Part shown: positions 47,993 to 57,136 of the stretch, in pieces
Layout: each line of letters starts with the position of its first letter
Numbering within the stretch: position 1 is the stretch's first letter
Assembly: GCF_041514305.1 (NCBI RefSeq)
Contig: NZ_JBGMWH010000004.1
Location: 1 to 64,000 of the forward strand
Source of the DNA: Salinarimonas chemoclinalis
Lineage (GTDB): Bacteria > Pseudomonadota > Alphaproteobacteria > Rhizobiales > Beijerinckiaceae
Length of the DNA: 64,000 nucleotides
Direction: 5' to 3'
Made by a program: the position numbers and the translations under genes
The notes under the pieces: generated by a model
Databases searched by the model: none
What the model saw: only the letters and a program-made list of their open reading frames with translations
Told to the model about the DNA's origin: nothing

Positions 47993-50311
47993 TCAGAAGC
48001 TCGTCCCGCCCGAGAAGCGGAACGCCTGCGTCTGGTCCGCGTCGGCCTTGGAGAGGACGTAGGCGTAGTCGAACCGCAGCGGTCCGAGCGGCGAGGCCCA
48101 CAGCAGGCTCGCGCCGATGGACGAGCGGATCTCGTCGTTCTCCTGCACGCGGATGGTCTGCCCACCGGAGAAGACCGTGCGGCCCTGGTAGTCGTAGAGC
48201 GTGCCGGCGTCGGCGAAGACCGCGCCGCGGAAGCCGAAGTCGCGCGGCAGCAGCGGCAGCGGGAACTGCACCTCGAGCGAGCCGCCGAAGTAGGTCGTCC
48301 CGCCGATCGCGTTCGCGATGTCGCCCGTCGAGATGTCGCGCGGGCCGATGCCCGACGACTTGAAGCCGCGCACGAGCGACGAGCCGAGGAAGAAGTGATC
48401 GAGGATGCGCAGGTCCTGGGAGCCGAGCGCCGCTATGTGGCCACCCTGGACGCGCGCGATGCCGACCACGTCCTCGAACAGCTCTTGATAGTAACGCGCA
48501 TCCGCGGTGACGCGGAAGAACTCGGAGTCGCCGCCGAGCCCGGCGATCTCGGGCCGGATCTCGGCGAAGATGCCCTCGCGCGGGTTGCGCGGGTTGTCGA
48601 GCGAGTTGTAGGTGAACGTCAGCCCCACGAGCGAGGTGATCGTCTCGCCGGCGGCCTCCTTGATCGCAAGCGACGCCTCGCCGTTGGCGGCATTGCCGTC
48701 GCGGAACGCCGCCGGAACGTCGATGTCCTGCTGGTAGAGCGAGTAGCGGGCCGTGACCGAGAACTGCTCGGTGATCGGCACGCCGAAGCGCAGGGTGCCG
48801 CCGGTGGTGCGCGTGTCGTAGCGGCCGGTGTTGGACGCCTCGGAGAAGCGCGAGAACAGGTCGACGCCCGCGGCCACGCGGTAGCCGAGGAAGTACGGCT
48901 CGGTGAACGAGAAGTCGAAGCCCTGCGTGCGCTCGCCCCAGGAGCCGGCGATGCGCACCGCCTGGCCGCGGCCGAGGAAGTTCGCCTCCGACAGCGACAC
49001 CTCGCCGATGAAGCCGTCCGAGGTGGAGTAGCCGCCGGCGACGGAGAACGAGCCGGTCGGCTTGTCCTCGACGTCGATGTTGAGCACCACGCGGTCGGGC
49101 GACTGGCTCGGCTCGTTCGAGATCCGGACGCGCTCGAAGAAGCCGAGCGCGTTGAGGCGCCGCTCGGCCCGGTCGATCAGCACCTTGTTGTAGGGGTCGC
49201 CTTCGCCGAGATCGAGTTCGCGGCGGATGACGTAGTCGCGGGTGCGGGTGTTGCCGCGGATGTTGATCCGCTCGATGTAGACGCGCGGACCCTCCTCGAC
49301 GATGTAGGTGACGTTGACGACGCCCGCCACGGGGTCGCGCTCGCCCGCCGGGCGCACCTGCGCGAAGGCGTAGCCGCGGCGCGCGACCTCGGTCGTGAGG
49401 TCGACGAGCGTGCGCTCGACGGCGGTGGCGTCGTAGACCTGACCCTCGCGGGTGAGCACGCGCCGGCGCAGTTCCTCGGTCGTGACGTCGGGGATGCGCG
49501 AGTCGATCGCCACGGTGCCGACGCGGTACTGCTGGCCTTCCTCGACGGCGATGTCGATGACGTAGCCCTCGCGCTGCGGGTCGAACTGCACGTTCGTGCC
49601 CACGACGCGGAAGTCGGCGTAGCCCTTGCGGAGATAGTAGCGCCGGATCTGCTCGAGGTCGGCGGCGAGGCGGTCGGGGTCGTAGACGTCCGTCGTCTTG
49701 AGGAACGACAGGATGTTCGACTCCGTCGAGGTCATGACGTCGCGCAGGCGACCGTCGGAGAAGACCTCGTTGCCGGTGAAGTTGATCTCGCGGATGCCGG
49801 TCTTGCTGCCCTCGTCGACTGTGAAGACGACGTCGATGCGCCCGTCCGGCAGGTCGACGATGCGCGACGTCACGGTCGCGAGGCCGCGGCCGGTGCGCCG
49901 GTAGATCTCCTGCAGGCGGGAGACGTCGGCGGCGACGGTGGCGGGGTTGTAGGGCTGGCGGGCGCGGGTCTGCAGCTCGGGGATCAGCGCCTCGCTCTGA
50001 AGGCGTCGGTTCCCCTCGAAGGCGACCCGGTTGATGATCTGGTTCTCGACGACGGTGACGACGAGCTGGCCGCCCTGACGGCTCACGCGCACGTCGGAGA
50101 AGAAGCCGGTGGCGACGAGGTTGCGCCGCGCCTCCTCGGCGCTGACGCCGGTGACGTAGGCGCGGATGGTCTCGTCGGCGACGCGGCTGTTGCCGCGCAC
50201 GACGACCTGCTGCGCCAGCGCCTCGCTCACGGTGAAGGTCGCCATGAGCGCCGCGATCGCGACGGACGTCCGCTTCGCCGCTCTACGCCGGCGTTCCACT
50301 GTCATCGACAT
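47993..50311 (-). CDS. bamA: Outer membrane protein assembly factor BamA
   Basis: This 772-aa Omp85 protein inserts beta-barrel proteins into the outer membrane. A signal peptide (to about residue 34, ending ALAQ) is followed by five POTRA domains up to about 370, seen as VVVRGNSRVADETIRAYV, INRVAFEGNRRLQSEALI and RINIRGNTRTRDYVIRREL. A 16-strand barrel follows. The VRGFKSSGIGPR segment is the conserved VRGF/Y element of loop 6. The chain ends with a C-terminal Phe, as outer membrane proteins do. The ATG at 50311 gives the usual signal peptide; the next in-frame ATG is two codons downstream and no ribosome-binding site settles it. Confidence 0.95.
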   Translation of the reverse strand: MSMTVERRRRAAKRTSVAIAALMATFTVSEALAQQVVVRGNSRVADETIRAYVTGVSAEEARRNLVATGFFSDVRVSRQGGQLVVTVVENQIINRVAFEGNRRLQSEALIPELQTRARQPYNPATVAADVSRLQEIYRRTGRGLATVTSRIVDLPDGRIDVVFTVDEGSKTGIREINFTGNEVFSDGRLRDVMTSTESNILSFLKTTDVYDPDRLAADLEQIRRYYLRKGYADFRVVGTNVQFDPQREGYVIDIAVEEGQQYRVGTVAIDSRIPDVTTEELRRRVLTREGQVYDATAVERTLVDLTTEVARRGYAFAQVRPAGERDPVAGVVNVTYIVEEGPRVYIERINIRGNTRTRDYVIRRELDLGEGDPYNKVLIDRAERRLNALGFFERVRISNEPSQSPDRVVLNIDVEDKPTGSFSVAGGYSTSDGFIGEVSLSEANFLGRGQAVRIAGSWGERTQGFDFSFTEPYFLGYRVAAGVDLFSRFSEASNTGRYDTRTTGGTLRFGVPITEQFSVTARYSLYQQDIDVPAAFRDGNAANGEASLAIKEAAGETITSLVGLTFTYNSLDNPRNPREGIFAEIRPEIAGLGGDSEFFRVTADARYYQELFEDVVGIARVQGGHIAALGSQDLRILDHFFLGSSLVRGFKSSGIGPRDISTGDIANAIGGTTYFGGSLEVQFPLPLLPRDFGFRGAVFADAGTLYDYQGRTVFSGGQTIRVQENDEIRSSIGASLLWASPLGPLRFDYAYVLSKADADQTQAFRFSGGTSF

Positions 50312-50479
50312 GTATGAGCCCGTCTCGTTCTTGATTGCCACGGGTTGCCACCCGGACCGGCAGGCTCTGGAACGCCTCCCGACCGTTCTGGTCAAATCCC
50401 GCTTCTAACCGAGTCGCGCGGCCAAGCAACCGCCGTGTCGTCCACCCGAGCGGAATTTTGCCCCGGCGTGGCGTTCGTG

Positions 50480-51646
50480 TCACGTCCCTTCGGCGGTCAA
50501 CGGGTTGATAAGGTGAACGATATCGTTCCACGTGGCGAAGAGCATCAGGAAGATGACCAGCGCGAAGCCGATGCGGAAGCCGATCTCCTGGGCGTTCTCG
50601 CTCAGCGGCCGGCCGCGCGCGGCCTCCACCGCGTAGAACATCAGATGGCCGCCGTCGAGCATCGGCACGGGAAAGAGGTTGATGAGCCCGATCGAGACCG
50701 AGAGCACCGCCATCAGCGTGATCAGCGAGACGATCCCGCCGGCCTCCGCCACGTCGCCCGAGACCTTGGCGATGCGGATCGGGCCGGACAGCTGGTCGGC
50801 GCTCTCGCGCCCGGTGATCAGCTGGCCGAGATAGTCGAACGTGCGCTCGACCACGAAATAGCTCTCGTAGGCCCCGAGCCCGAGCGCCTCGATCGGCCCG
50901 TAGTCGATGTGGCGGATCGCGTCGGGCGAATTCGCCGCCTGGATGCCGAGCATGCCGATGCGCTGGGCCCCGAACGCGGTCTCGGCGACGCGCCGCTCCG
51001 GCGTGGCCTCGAGCGTCACGAGCCGGCCGTCGCGCTCCACCACGATCGAGAGCCGGTCCTCGGCGGAGGACGAGACGATGCGCTGCATGTCGTTGAAGCT
51101 GACGATCGAGCGCCCGTCGATCTCCACGATGAGGTCGCCGGGCTGGAAGCCGGCGCGCTCCGCGGCGCTGTTCTCGAGCACCACGTCGACCTGCGGCACG
51201 AGCACCGTGCGGCCGTTCGCCCAGAACACGCCGGCGAAGACGAGGATGGCGAGGATGAAGTTGGCGATCGGCCCCGCGGCGACGATCGCCGCGCGCTGCG
51301 CCACCGGCTTGTGGTGGAAGCTCTTCGCCCTGTCCGACTCGCTCATCTGCGAGAGACCCGCGTTGTCGGGGGTCGAGGCGGCACCGGCGTCGCCGAAGAA
51401 CTTGACGTAGCCGCCCAGCGGGATCGCGCAGACCTTCCAACGCGTCCCCTGCCGGTCGTTCCAGCCCACGAGCTCCGGCCCGAAGCCGATCGAGAAGGCC
51501 TGCACGCCGACGCCGCACCAGCGACCGACGAGGAAGTGCCCCATTTCGTGCACGAACACGACGACGGCGAGCACGAAGAGGAACGGCACGAGGTAGCCGA
51601 AGAGGATGTCGACGGCGCCGCCGCCGATCGCGCTCAGGAATTCCAT
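50480..51646 (-). CDS. rseP: Site-2 intramembrane metalloprotease RseP
   Basis: This 388-aa inner membrane protease cleaves anti-sigma factors and signal-peptide remnants. The zinc motif HEMGH is at residues 33-37 and the second metal motif is PMLDGGHLMFY near the C-terminus. One PDZ domain is recognisable in the middle (NSAAERAGFQPGDLIVEIDG). Four membrane segments are visible. The ATG at 51646 has a GGAGGGAGAG site upstream. The gene lies between dxr and bamA in the conserved order for this operon. Confidence 0.95.
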   Translation of the reverse strand: MEFLSAIGGGAVDILFGYLVPFLFVLAVVVFVHEMGHFLVGRWCGVGVQAFSIGFGPELVGWNDRQGTRWKVCAIPLGGYVKFFGDAGAASTPDNAGLSQMSESDRAKSFHHKPVAQRAAIVAAGPIANFILAILVFAGVFWANGRTVLVPQVDVVLENSAAERAGFQPGDLIVEIDGRSIVSFNDMQRIVSSSAEDRLSIVVERDGRLVTLEATPERRVAETAFGAQRIGMLGIQAANSPDAIRHIDYGPIEALGLGAYESYFVVERTFDYLGQLITGRESADQLSGPIRIAKVSGDVAEAGGIVSLITLMAVLSVSIGLINLFPVPMLDGGHLMFYAVEAARGRPLSENAQEIGFRIGFALVIFLMLFATWNDIVHLINPLTAEGT

Positions 51647-51727
51647 CTCGCTCTCCCTCCGGCCGCGCCTCGGCGGCATCGTCCCGTCGTGCCCGGCGGG
51701 GACCCCGCCGCTCGTCTACCCGTATCG

Positions 51728-52978
51728 TCAAGAGATCGGGCGCGTCGCCCGATCCTGCAAGATTTCCTGCGTCCGCGCGCGGGTTTCCGCATCCAGCGTT
51801 AACGCCTCCCCGACGCTGGCGGGCGCCGGCAGGCGCGCCGCGCTCATCGCGTCCAGCGCCGCCTCCACCGTCTCGGCGATGCCGAAGAAGCCGATGCGCC
51901 CGGCGCAGAACGCGGCCACCGCGATCTCGTTCGCCGCGTTCAGCACGGTCGGCGCGCCGCCGCCCTGCGCCATCGCCGCCTGCGCCAGAGCGAGGCAGCG
52001 AAAGCGATCGGTGTCGGCGCGCTCGAAGGTGAAGCCGCCCAGCGCCGCGAAATCGACCCGCGGCACGTCGAGATCGAGCCGCGCGCCGTCGACCGCGAGC
52101 GCGTTGACGATGGGGATGCGCATGTCCGGCGCGGCGAGCCCGGCGGTGATCGAGCCGTCGCGCCAGTGCACGAGGCCGTGCACGATGGACTGCGGATGGA
52201 CCAGCACCTCGAGCCGCTCGGCGGGCATCGAGAACAGGTGGTGCGCCTCGATCAGCTCGAGGCCCTTGTTCATCAGGCTGGCCGAATCGATGGTGATCTT
52301 GGCGCCCATCGACCAGGTCGGGTGCTTGAGCGCCTCCTTGACCGTCGCGCGGGCGAGGCGCTCGCGCTCCCAGGTGCGGAAGGGACCGCCCGACGCGGTC
52401 AGCGTCAGCGCCGTGACGTCCTCCCGGCGCCCGGCGCCGAGCGCCTGCTCGAGCGCGTTGTGCTCGGAATCGACGGCGCGGAGCCGCACGCCGAGGCGGC
52501 GCGCCTGCGCCATGAAGGCGGCGCCGGCCGAGACGAGGCATTCCTTGTTGGCCAGCGCGATCGTCACGCCCTCGCGCATCGCCGCGACCGTCGGCGCGAG
52601 GCCGGCCGCGCCGGAGATGGCGGCGAGCACGACGTCCGCCTCGCGGGTCGCGGCCTCCATCACCGCCGCCTCGCCGGCGCCGCAGGCGATGCCGGTGCCC
52701 GCGAGCGCTTCCCTCAGCGCCGGCCCGGCAGCCTCGTCCGCCACCGCCGCGAAGCGTGCTCCGAGCGCGACCGCGAGATCGGCGAGCGCCCCCGCGTCCC
52801 GGCCACCGACCACGGCCTCGACCGCGAAGCGATCGGCGTGCGTGCGCACCACGTCCGCCGTGGAGCGCCCGACGGAGCCCGTCGCGCCCAGGATGGTGAT
52901 GCGGCGCGGCGCGCCACCGGATGCCTCTCCGGGCACCTCTCTGGGCGCCTCTCCGGGCGCCTCGTCGTCGATCGGCAT
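51728..52978 (-). CDS. dxr: 1-deoxy-D-xylulose 5-phosphate reductoisomerase
   Basis: This 416-aa NADPH enzyme makes 2-C-methyl-D-erythritol 4-phosphate, the committed step of the non-mevalonate isoprenoid pathway. The N-terminal nucleotide-binding segment is ITILGATGSVGRSTADVVRT. The metal and active-site motifs AVDSEHNALEQ and LTLTASGGPF are present, as is the loop KHPTWSMGAKITIDSASLMN. A 25-residue low-complexity leader (PGEAPREVPGEASGG) precedes the catalytic core; it is encoded by short repeated CCTCTCCGGGCG-like units and looks dispensable. The ATG at 52978 starts this leader, and a start further in cannot be excluded. Confidence 0.94.
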   Translation of the reverse strand: MPIDDEAPGEAPREVPGEASGGAPRRITILGATGSVGRSTADVVRTHADRFAVEAVVGGRDAGALADLAVALGARFAAVADEAAGPALREALAGTGIACGAGEAAVMEAATREADVVLAAISGAAGLAPTVAAMREGVTIALANKECLVSAGAAFMAQARRLGVRLRAVDSEHNALEQALGAGRREDVTALTLTASGGPFRTWERERLARATVKEALKHPTWSMGAKITIDSASLMNKGLELIEAHHLFSMPAERLEVLVHPQSIVHGLVHWRDGSITAGLAAPDMRIPIVNALAVDGARLDLDVPRVDFAALGGFTFERADTDRFRCLALAQAAMAQGGGAPTVLNAANEIAVAAFCAGRIGFFGIAETVEAALDAMSAARLPAPASVGEALTLDAETRARTQEILQDRATRPIS

Positions 52979-53030
52979 CGGCCCTCCCCGCGTTGCGGAC
53001 ACCTTATGAGGCAAAGCGCGGCGCGTGTCA

Positions 53031-53891
53031 TCAACCCGTCGCGGATCCGCCCGCGAGCGTCGCGATCCCCAGGCTCAGCAGCACGAAGGCGCACACCGCG
53101 ACGAAGGCGTCTATCCGGTCGAGCACGCCGCCGTGGCCGGGGATCAGCCTGCTCGAATCCTTCACGTTGAAGTGGCGCTTGAGCTTCGATTCGGCGAGGT
53201 CGCCCGCCTGGCCGATCACGGACGCGACCGCGGTGAGGACGACGATCGCCGTCCAGCCGAGCGGCCGCTCCCAGCCCAGCGCCTCCCCGGCCGCCACGAC
53301 GAGCGCCCCCGCCAGCGTGCCGACGACGAGCCCGCCGAAGAAGCCCGACCAGGTCTTGCCCGGGCTGATCCGCGGCGCGAGCTTCGGCCCGCCGAGCGCG
53401 CGTCCCGTGAAGTAGGCGGCGACGTCGGTGCCCCAGACGACGGCGAAGATCCAGAGGAGACCGGTGAGGCCGAGCGCGGGATGCTCGCGAACGATCGACG
53501 GTGCGGTGGCGAGGATCACGACGACCGCGAAGCCGAGGAGGCTCCAGAGGCGATCCCGCCAGCGCCCGCCGAAGACGAGGATCCCCGCCGGGAACAGCAC
53601 GAGCCAGAGCAGCGCCGCCTCCGGCGCCGCGATCATGACCGATGTCGCGAGCGCGATCAGGCCCATGAACATCGCCGCCCAGATCGGCTCACGGCGCTCG
53701 GGCTTCGTCACGTCGAGCCATTCGCGGGCGGCCGCGGTCGCGGCCAGGAGCCAGAACAGGCCGGTGGCATAGCCGCCGAGCCACGCGGTCCCCAGCGCCA
53801 GCGCCACCAGCACGAGCGCCGAAAGGAGCCTGACCCCGGTCTCCGAGCGCAGGAAGCCCCCCTCCTCGCCGCGCGGGCCGGGAGCGGGCAT
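53031..53891 (-). CDS. cdsA: Phosphatidate cytidylyltransferase
   Basis: This 286-aa inner membrane enzyme converts phosphatidic acid and CTP to CDP-diacylglycerol, the branch point of phospholipid synthesis. About eight hydrophobic segments are visible. The family signature is intact in the C-terminal third: ISPGKTWSGFFGGLVVGTLA, SVIGQAGDLAESKLKRHFNV and KDSSRLIPGHGGVLDRIDAF. The ATG at 53891 is separated from the uppS stop by one base, so translation is coupled. The length is normal. Confidence 0.95.
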   Translation of the reverse strand: MPAPGPRGEEGGFLRSETGVRLLSALVLVALALGTAWLGGYATGLFWLLAATAAAREWLDVTKPERREPIWAAMFMGLIALATSVMIAAPEAALLWLVLFPAGILVFGGRWRDRLWSLLGFAVVVILATAPSIVREHPALGLTGLLWIFAVVWGTDVAAYFTGRALGGPKLAPRISPGKTWSGFFGGLVVGTLAGALVVAAGEALGWERPLGWTAIVVLTAVASVIGQAGDLAESKLKRHFNVKDSSRLIPGHGGVLDRIDAFVAVCAFVLLSLGIATLAGGSATG

Positions 53892-53892
53892 G

Positions 53893-54681
53893 TCAGAGCG
53901 TCCCCGGCCCGAGGCCGCCGAAGCGACGCTCGCGGCAGGCGTACTCGGCGAGCGCCTTGGCGAAGGCTTCGCGCCCGAAGTCGGGCCACAGGTCGGGCAG
54001 GAAGACGAGTTCGGAATAGGCGCTCTGCCAGGGCAGGAAGTTCGAGATCCGCTGCTCGCCGGAGGTGCGCAGCACGAGGTCCGGGTCGGGGATGTCGCGC
54101 GTGTCGAGCGCGGCGGAGAGCCGCTCCACGGTGATGTCCCGCGGCGAGAGCCGCCCGGCGGCGACCTCCTCGGCGAGAACGCGCGCGGCGCGGGCGATCT
54201 CCTGGCGACCGCCGTAGTTGAAGGCGACGACGAGGGTGAGGCCCGCATTGCCGCGCGTGAGCGTCTCCGCCTCCTCCAGCACGCCGACGATGTCGGCGGG
54301 CAGCCCCGCGCGCTCGCCGATGATCCGCACCCGCACGCCGTTGCGGTGGAGCGTCGCGAGATCCTTGCGCACGAAGTGCTTGAGCAGGCCCATCAGGTCC
54401 GAGACCTCCTGGGCCGGGCGCGACCAGTTCTCGGCGGAGAACGAGTAGAGCGTCAGGTAGCGCACGCCGGCCTCGCCCGCGAGCTCGACGGCGCGGCGCA
54501 CCGCCTCGACGCCGCGGCGATGCCCCTCGACCCGCGGCAGGCCGCGCCTCGCCGCCCAGCGGCCGTTGCCGTCCATGATGATGGCGACGTGGCGCGGCAC
54601 CGCGGCCGCATCGGCACGCGGGTCCGCCGCCTCCCGGGGCGCGGGCGCGGCGAGCGCCGCCTGTGCGGCGTCAGCGGGCAT
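53893..54681 (-). CDS. uppS: Di-trans,poly-cis-undecaprenyl-diphosphate synthase UppS
   Basis: This 262-aa cis-prenyltransferase makes undecaprenyl diphosphate, the lipid carrier for peptidoglycan and other glycans. The catalytic motif HVAIIMDGNGRWAARRG has Asp37. YLTLYSFSAENWSRP, VVAFNYGGRQEI and the C-terminal DPDLVLRTSGEQRISNFLPW are the other family blocks. An N-terminal Ala-rich extension of about 28 residues precedes the conserved core, so the true start may lie slightly downstream of the ATG at 54681. The next gene, cdsA, is 1 nt away. Confidence 0.95.
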   Translation of the reverse strand: MPADAAQAALAAPAPREAADPRADAAAVPRHVAIIMDGNGRWAARRGLPRVEGHRRGVEAVRRAVELAGEAGVRYLTLYSFSAENWSRPAQEVSDLMGLLKHFVRKDLATLHRNGVRVRIIGERAGLPADIVGVLEEAETLTRGNAGLTLVVAFNYGGRQEIARAARVLAEEVAAGRLSPRDITVERLSAALDTRDIPDPDLVLRTSGEQRISNFLPWQSAYSELVFLPDLWPDFGREAFAKALAEYACRERRFGGLGPGTL

Positions 54682-54771
54682 GCGCTGGATCTCGTGCGGC
54701 GGCGCCGCTGTCGCGCCCGTGGGTCATGGGTTGCGGGTTCCTCGAGACGGGGAGGCTCATGCGGGCCGGCT

Positions 54772-55332
54772 CTAGACCTGCATGATCTCCTTCTCCTTGG
54801 CGGCGACGACCGAATCGACCTCGGCGACGTGCTCGTCGGTCACCTTCTGCACCTCGGTCGCGTGGCGCTTCTCGTCGTCCTGCGAGAGGAGACCGTCCTT
54901 CTCCAGCTTCTTCAAGGTGTCGAGCCCGTCGCGGCGCACGTGGCGGACGGCGATGCGGGCCTCCTCCGCGTACTTGTGCGCGACCTTGACCATCTCCTTG
55001 CGGCGCTGCTCGTTCATCTCGGGGATGCGCAGCCGGATGACCTGGCCTTCCGTCTGCGGGTTGAGACCGAGATCGGACTCGCGGATCGCCTTCTCCACCG
55101 CGCCGACCATGCCGCGGTCCCAGACCTGCACCGAGAGCAGGCGCGGCTCGGGCACGGAGATCGTCGCGACCTGGTTCATCGGCATCGCCGCGCCGTAGGC
55201 TTCGACGGTGATCGGCTCGACGAGGCTCGCGGAGGCGCGGCCCGTGCGCAGGCCGGACAGGTCGTTCTTCAGGGACGCCACCGCGCCCTGCATCCGCCGC
55301 CGAACGTCGTTGATGTCGAATTCGTCGCTCAT
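54772..55332 (-). CDS. frr: Ribosome recycling factor
   Basis: This 186-aa protein splits the post-termination ribosome together with EF-G. It has the typical length, the N-terminal FDINDVRRRMQGAVASLKND, LSGLRTGRASASLVEPITVEAYG and the long helices ending KVTDEHVAEVDSVVAAKEKE. Upstream is pyrH (56 nt) and downstream uppS (90 nt), the conserved pyrH-frr-uppS-cdsA order. GAGGCGAGAG lies upstream of the ATG at 55332. Confidence 0.97.
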   Translation of the reverse strand: MSDEFDINDVRRRMQGAVASLKNDLSGLRTGRASASLVEPITVEAYGAAMPMNQVATISVPEPRLLSVQVWDRGMVGAVEKAIRESDLGLNPQTEGQVIRLRIPEMNEQRRKEMVKVAHKYAEEARIAVRHVRRDGLDTLKKLEKDGLLSQDDEKRHATEVQKVTDEHVAEVDSVVAAKEKEIMQV

Positions 55333-55388
55333 CGGTCTCTCGCCTCAGTCCCAATTCCGACCCGGCTTACGCCGATGGCGGCGCCGCA

Positions 55389-56105
55389 TCAAGGGGCGAC
55401 GACCGTCGCGGGTGCGCTGCCCTCCAGGATCGCGGCCACCGAGGAGGGCGGATGCACGCTGCCCACCACGATCGGCAGGCGCTGCTCGCGGGCGAGCGCG
55501 AAGGCGGCCGTGTCCATCACCTTGAGGTCGGCGGCGATCGCCTCGTCGTGGGTGAGGCGCTCGTAGCGCTGGGCGCTCGGGTCGCGCTTGGGGTCGGCGG
55601 AGTAGACGCCGTCGACCTGCGTGGCCTTGAGGACGGCGTCGCAGCGCAGCTCCGCGGCGCGCAGCACGGCCGAGGTGTCGGTCGTGAAGAACGGGTTGCC
55701 GGTGCCGCCGGCGAGCACCACGACCTGGCCCTTGTCGAGATGGTGGAGCGCCGGCTGGCGCGCGTAGGTCTCGCAGATCGTGGGCATCGACACCGCCGAC
55801 ATCGTGCGCGCCGGCACGCCGGCGGCGTTGAGCGCGGTCTCCAGCGCGAGCGAGTTCATGACGGTGGCGAGCATGCCCATCGAATCGGCGGTGGCCCGGT
55901 CGATCCATCCCGCCGCGCTCATGCGCGCGCCGCGGATGATGTTGCCGCCGCCGATCACCAGCGCGATCTGGAACCCGGCGTCGCTGGCGCGGGCGATGTC
56001 GCCGGCGAGCGCGGCCAGCGTCTGCGCCTCGAGCCAATACCCGTCGGGCGCCTGCAGCGCCTCGCCCGAGAGCTTCACCAGAATTCGCTTGTAGGGCAGC
56101 GCCAC
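55389..56105 (-). CDS. pyrH: Uridylate kinase
   Basis: This 238-aa amino-acid-kinase-fold enzyme phosphorylates UMP to UDP. It shows RILVKLSGEALQAPDGY, VIGGGNIIRGARMSAAGWID, DSMGMLATVMNSLALE and LAGGTGNPFFTTDTSAVLRA. The start is GTG at 56105, with GGGAGAC about seven bases upstream, and gives MALPYKRILVKLSGEAL as in relatives. The long upstream in-frame sequence is not homologous to anything expected. The gene is followed by frr. Confidence 0.96.
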   Translation of the reverse strand: MALPYKRILVKLSGEALQAPDGYWLEAQTLAALAGDIARASDAGFQIALVIGGGNIIRGARMSAAGWIDRATADSMGMLATVMNSLALETALNAAGVPARTMSAVSMPTICETYARQPALHHLDKGQVVVLAGGTGNPFFTTDTSAVLRAAELRCDAVLKATQVDGVYSADPKRDPSAQRYERLTHDEAIAADLKVMDTAAFALAREQRLPIVVGSVHPPSSVAAILEGSAPATVVAP

Positions 56106-56253
56106 GTCGCAGTCTCCCGTTTCTCCATGCCCGATCGGCCCGGCGGGCGGCACACTGCCGCCGCCCGGCGCTGCGCGCAAGGCGAAACGCCCGCTTTTCG
56201 CGACACGACCGAGCCGGCCGCGGGAGGGCGACCGGCAGGAGCGCACGTCGCCC

Positions 56254-56958
56254 TCAGAAGCGGTAGTTCAGTCCGGCGAGGAAATTGTGCGAGACGCTGT
56301 CGTAGGACGAGCCGCAGGGCGGATTGCCGCAGAAATCGTATGTCGCGCTGCCGAGGAGGCCGAGGAGATACCGGCCGTCGACCGACACGTTCTGCGTGAG
56401 CCGCATCTCGAGCCCCCCGCCGAGCACCATGCCCGTGTGCGCGACCTCGACCGGCTGGTTGAGGGGCAATCCGAACGAGAGCGTCTGGCTCTCCACCCAT
56501 GCGCGCGAAACGCCGACCACCGCGTAGGGCAGGACATCGCCGAACGCGTAGCCGACGCGCGCGGCCAGGGCACCGACGAATTTCGGCGTCACCCGCCACG
56601 ACAGGCCGAACGGCTCGAACAGAGGGGTCGTGACGACCTCGTCGTCGCGCGTGAGCGGCAGCACCAGGAAGGCGCCGAGGACGACGCCGTTGTCGAGCTG
56701 GAGATCGAAGCCCACGTTGACGCCGGCGACGAAGCCGTCCAGCCCGAATCCCTCGGGGCAGTTCTGGCCCACGACGCCACCGGGGCAGGCGGTGACGCCG
56801 ACCCGCGACGTCCGGCCGCCTATCCAGGCGCCGGCATAGAGGCCGGTCCAGCTCGCCTCCGCGACCGGCGGCTGCCCTTCCGCGGCCCTGTCGGCCGCGA
56901 GCGCGCCCCCCATCGTGACGAGGAGCGCCGCAACGACGATTCCGAACCTCGCGAACAT
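56254..56958 (-). CDS. Outer membrane beta-barrel protein (OmpA/Omp25-like)
   Basis: This 234-aa protein has a signal peptide (residues 1-22, ending LAA) and an eight-stranded-barrel pattern of alternating hydrophobic and glycine/aromatic residues: SWTGLYAGAWIGGRTSRVGV at the start, GALAARVGYAFGDVLPYAVV in the middle, and a C-terminal NFLAGLNYRF that ends in Phe, the BamA recognition signal. Such proteins are abundant in Rhizobiales (Omp25/Omp31 type). Four cysteines may form two disulfides in loops. GGAGGGG precedes the ATG at 56958. It interrupts the usual tsf-pyrH order. Confidence 0.88.
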   Translation of the reverse strand: MFARFGIVVAALLVTMGGALAADRAAEGQPPVAEASWTGLYAGAWIGGRTSRVGVTACPGGVVGQNCPEGFGLDGFVAGVNVGFDLQLDNGVVLGAFLVLPLTRDDEVVTTPLFEPFGLSWRVTPKFVGALAARVGYAFGDVLPYAVVGVSRAWVESQTLSFGLPLNQPVEVAHTGMVLGGGLEMRLTQNVSVDGRYLLGLLGSATYDFCGNPPCGSSYDSVSHNFLAGLNYRF

Positions 56959-57074
56959 CGCCCCTCCGATCACTCGAACCGAAGGGAAGCTCACCGATAA
57001 GCCCGGCAGCGTCTAGGACATTATTGCCACATCGGCCCCGCGTCGGAGTGGCGGCGCGATACGCCCTGCACGAC

Positions 57075-57105
57075 GAAGAAGGGCCCCCGCGTTCGGCGGG
57101 GGCCC
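57075..57105 (-). terminator. Rho-independent terminator after tsf
   Basis: A 10-bp perfect stem GGGCCCCCGC/GCGGGGGCCC with a 5-nt loop lies 32 nt after the tsf stop and is followed on the minus strand by TTCTTCGTCG. It ends the rpsB-tsf transcript before the outer membrane protein gene. Confidence 0.75.
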
Positions 57106-57136
57106 CTGGGTCGACTCGGTTCGCGGGGGACGGCGA

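Noticed and set aside
46523..50317. 1264-codon plus-strand frame opposite lpxD and bamA
   Set aside because: It runs antisense across two well-supported genes and has no recognisable domain.
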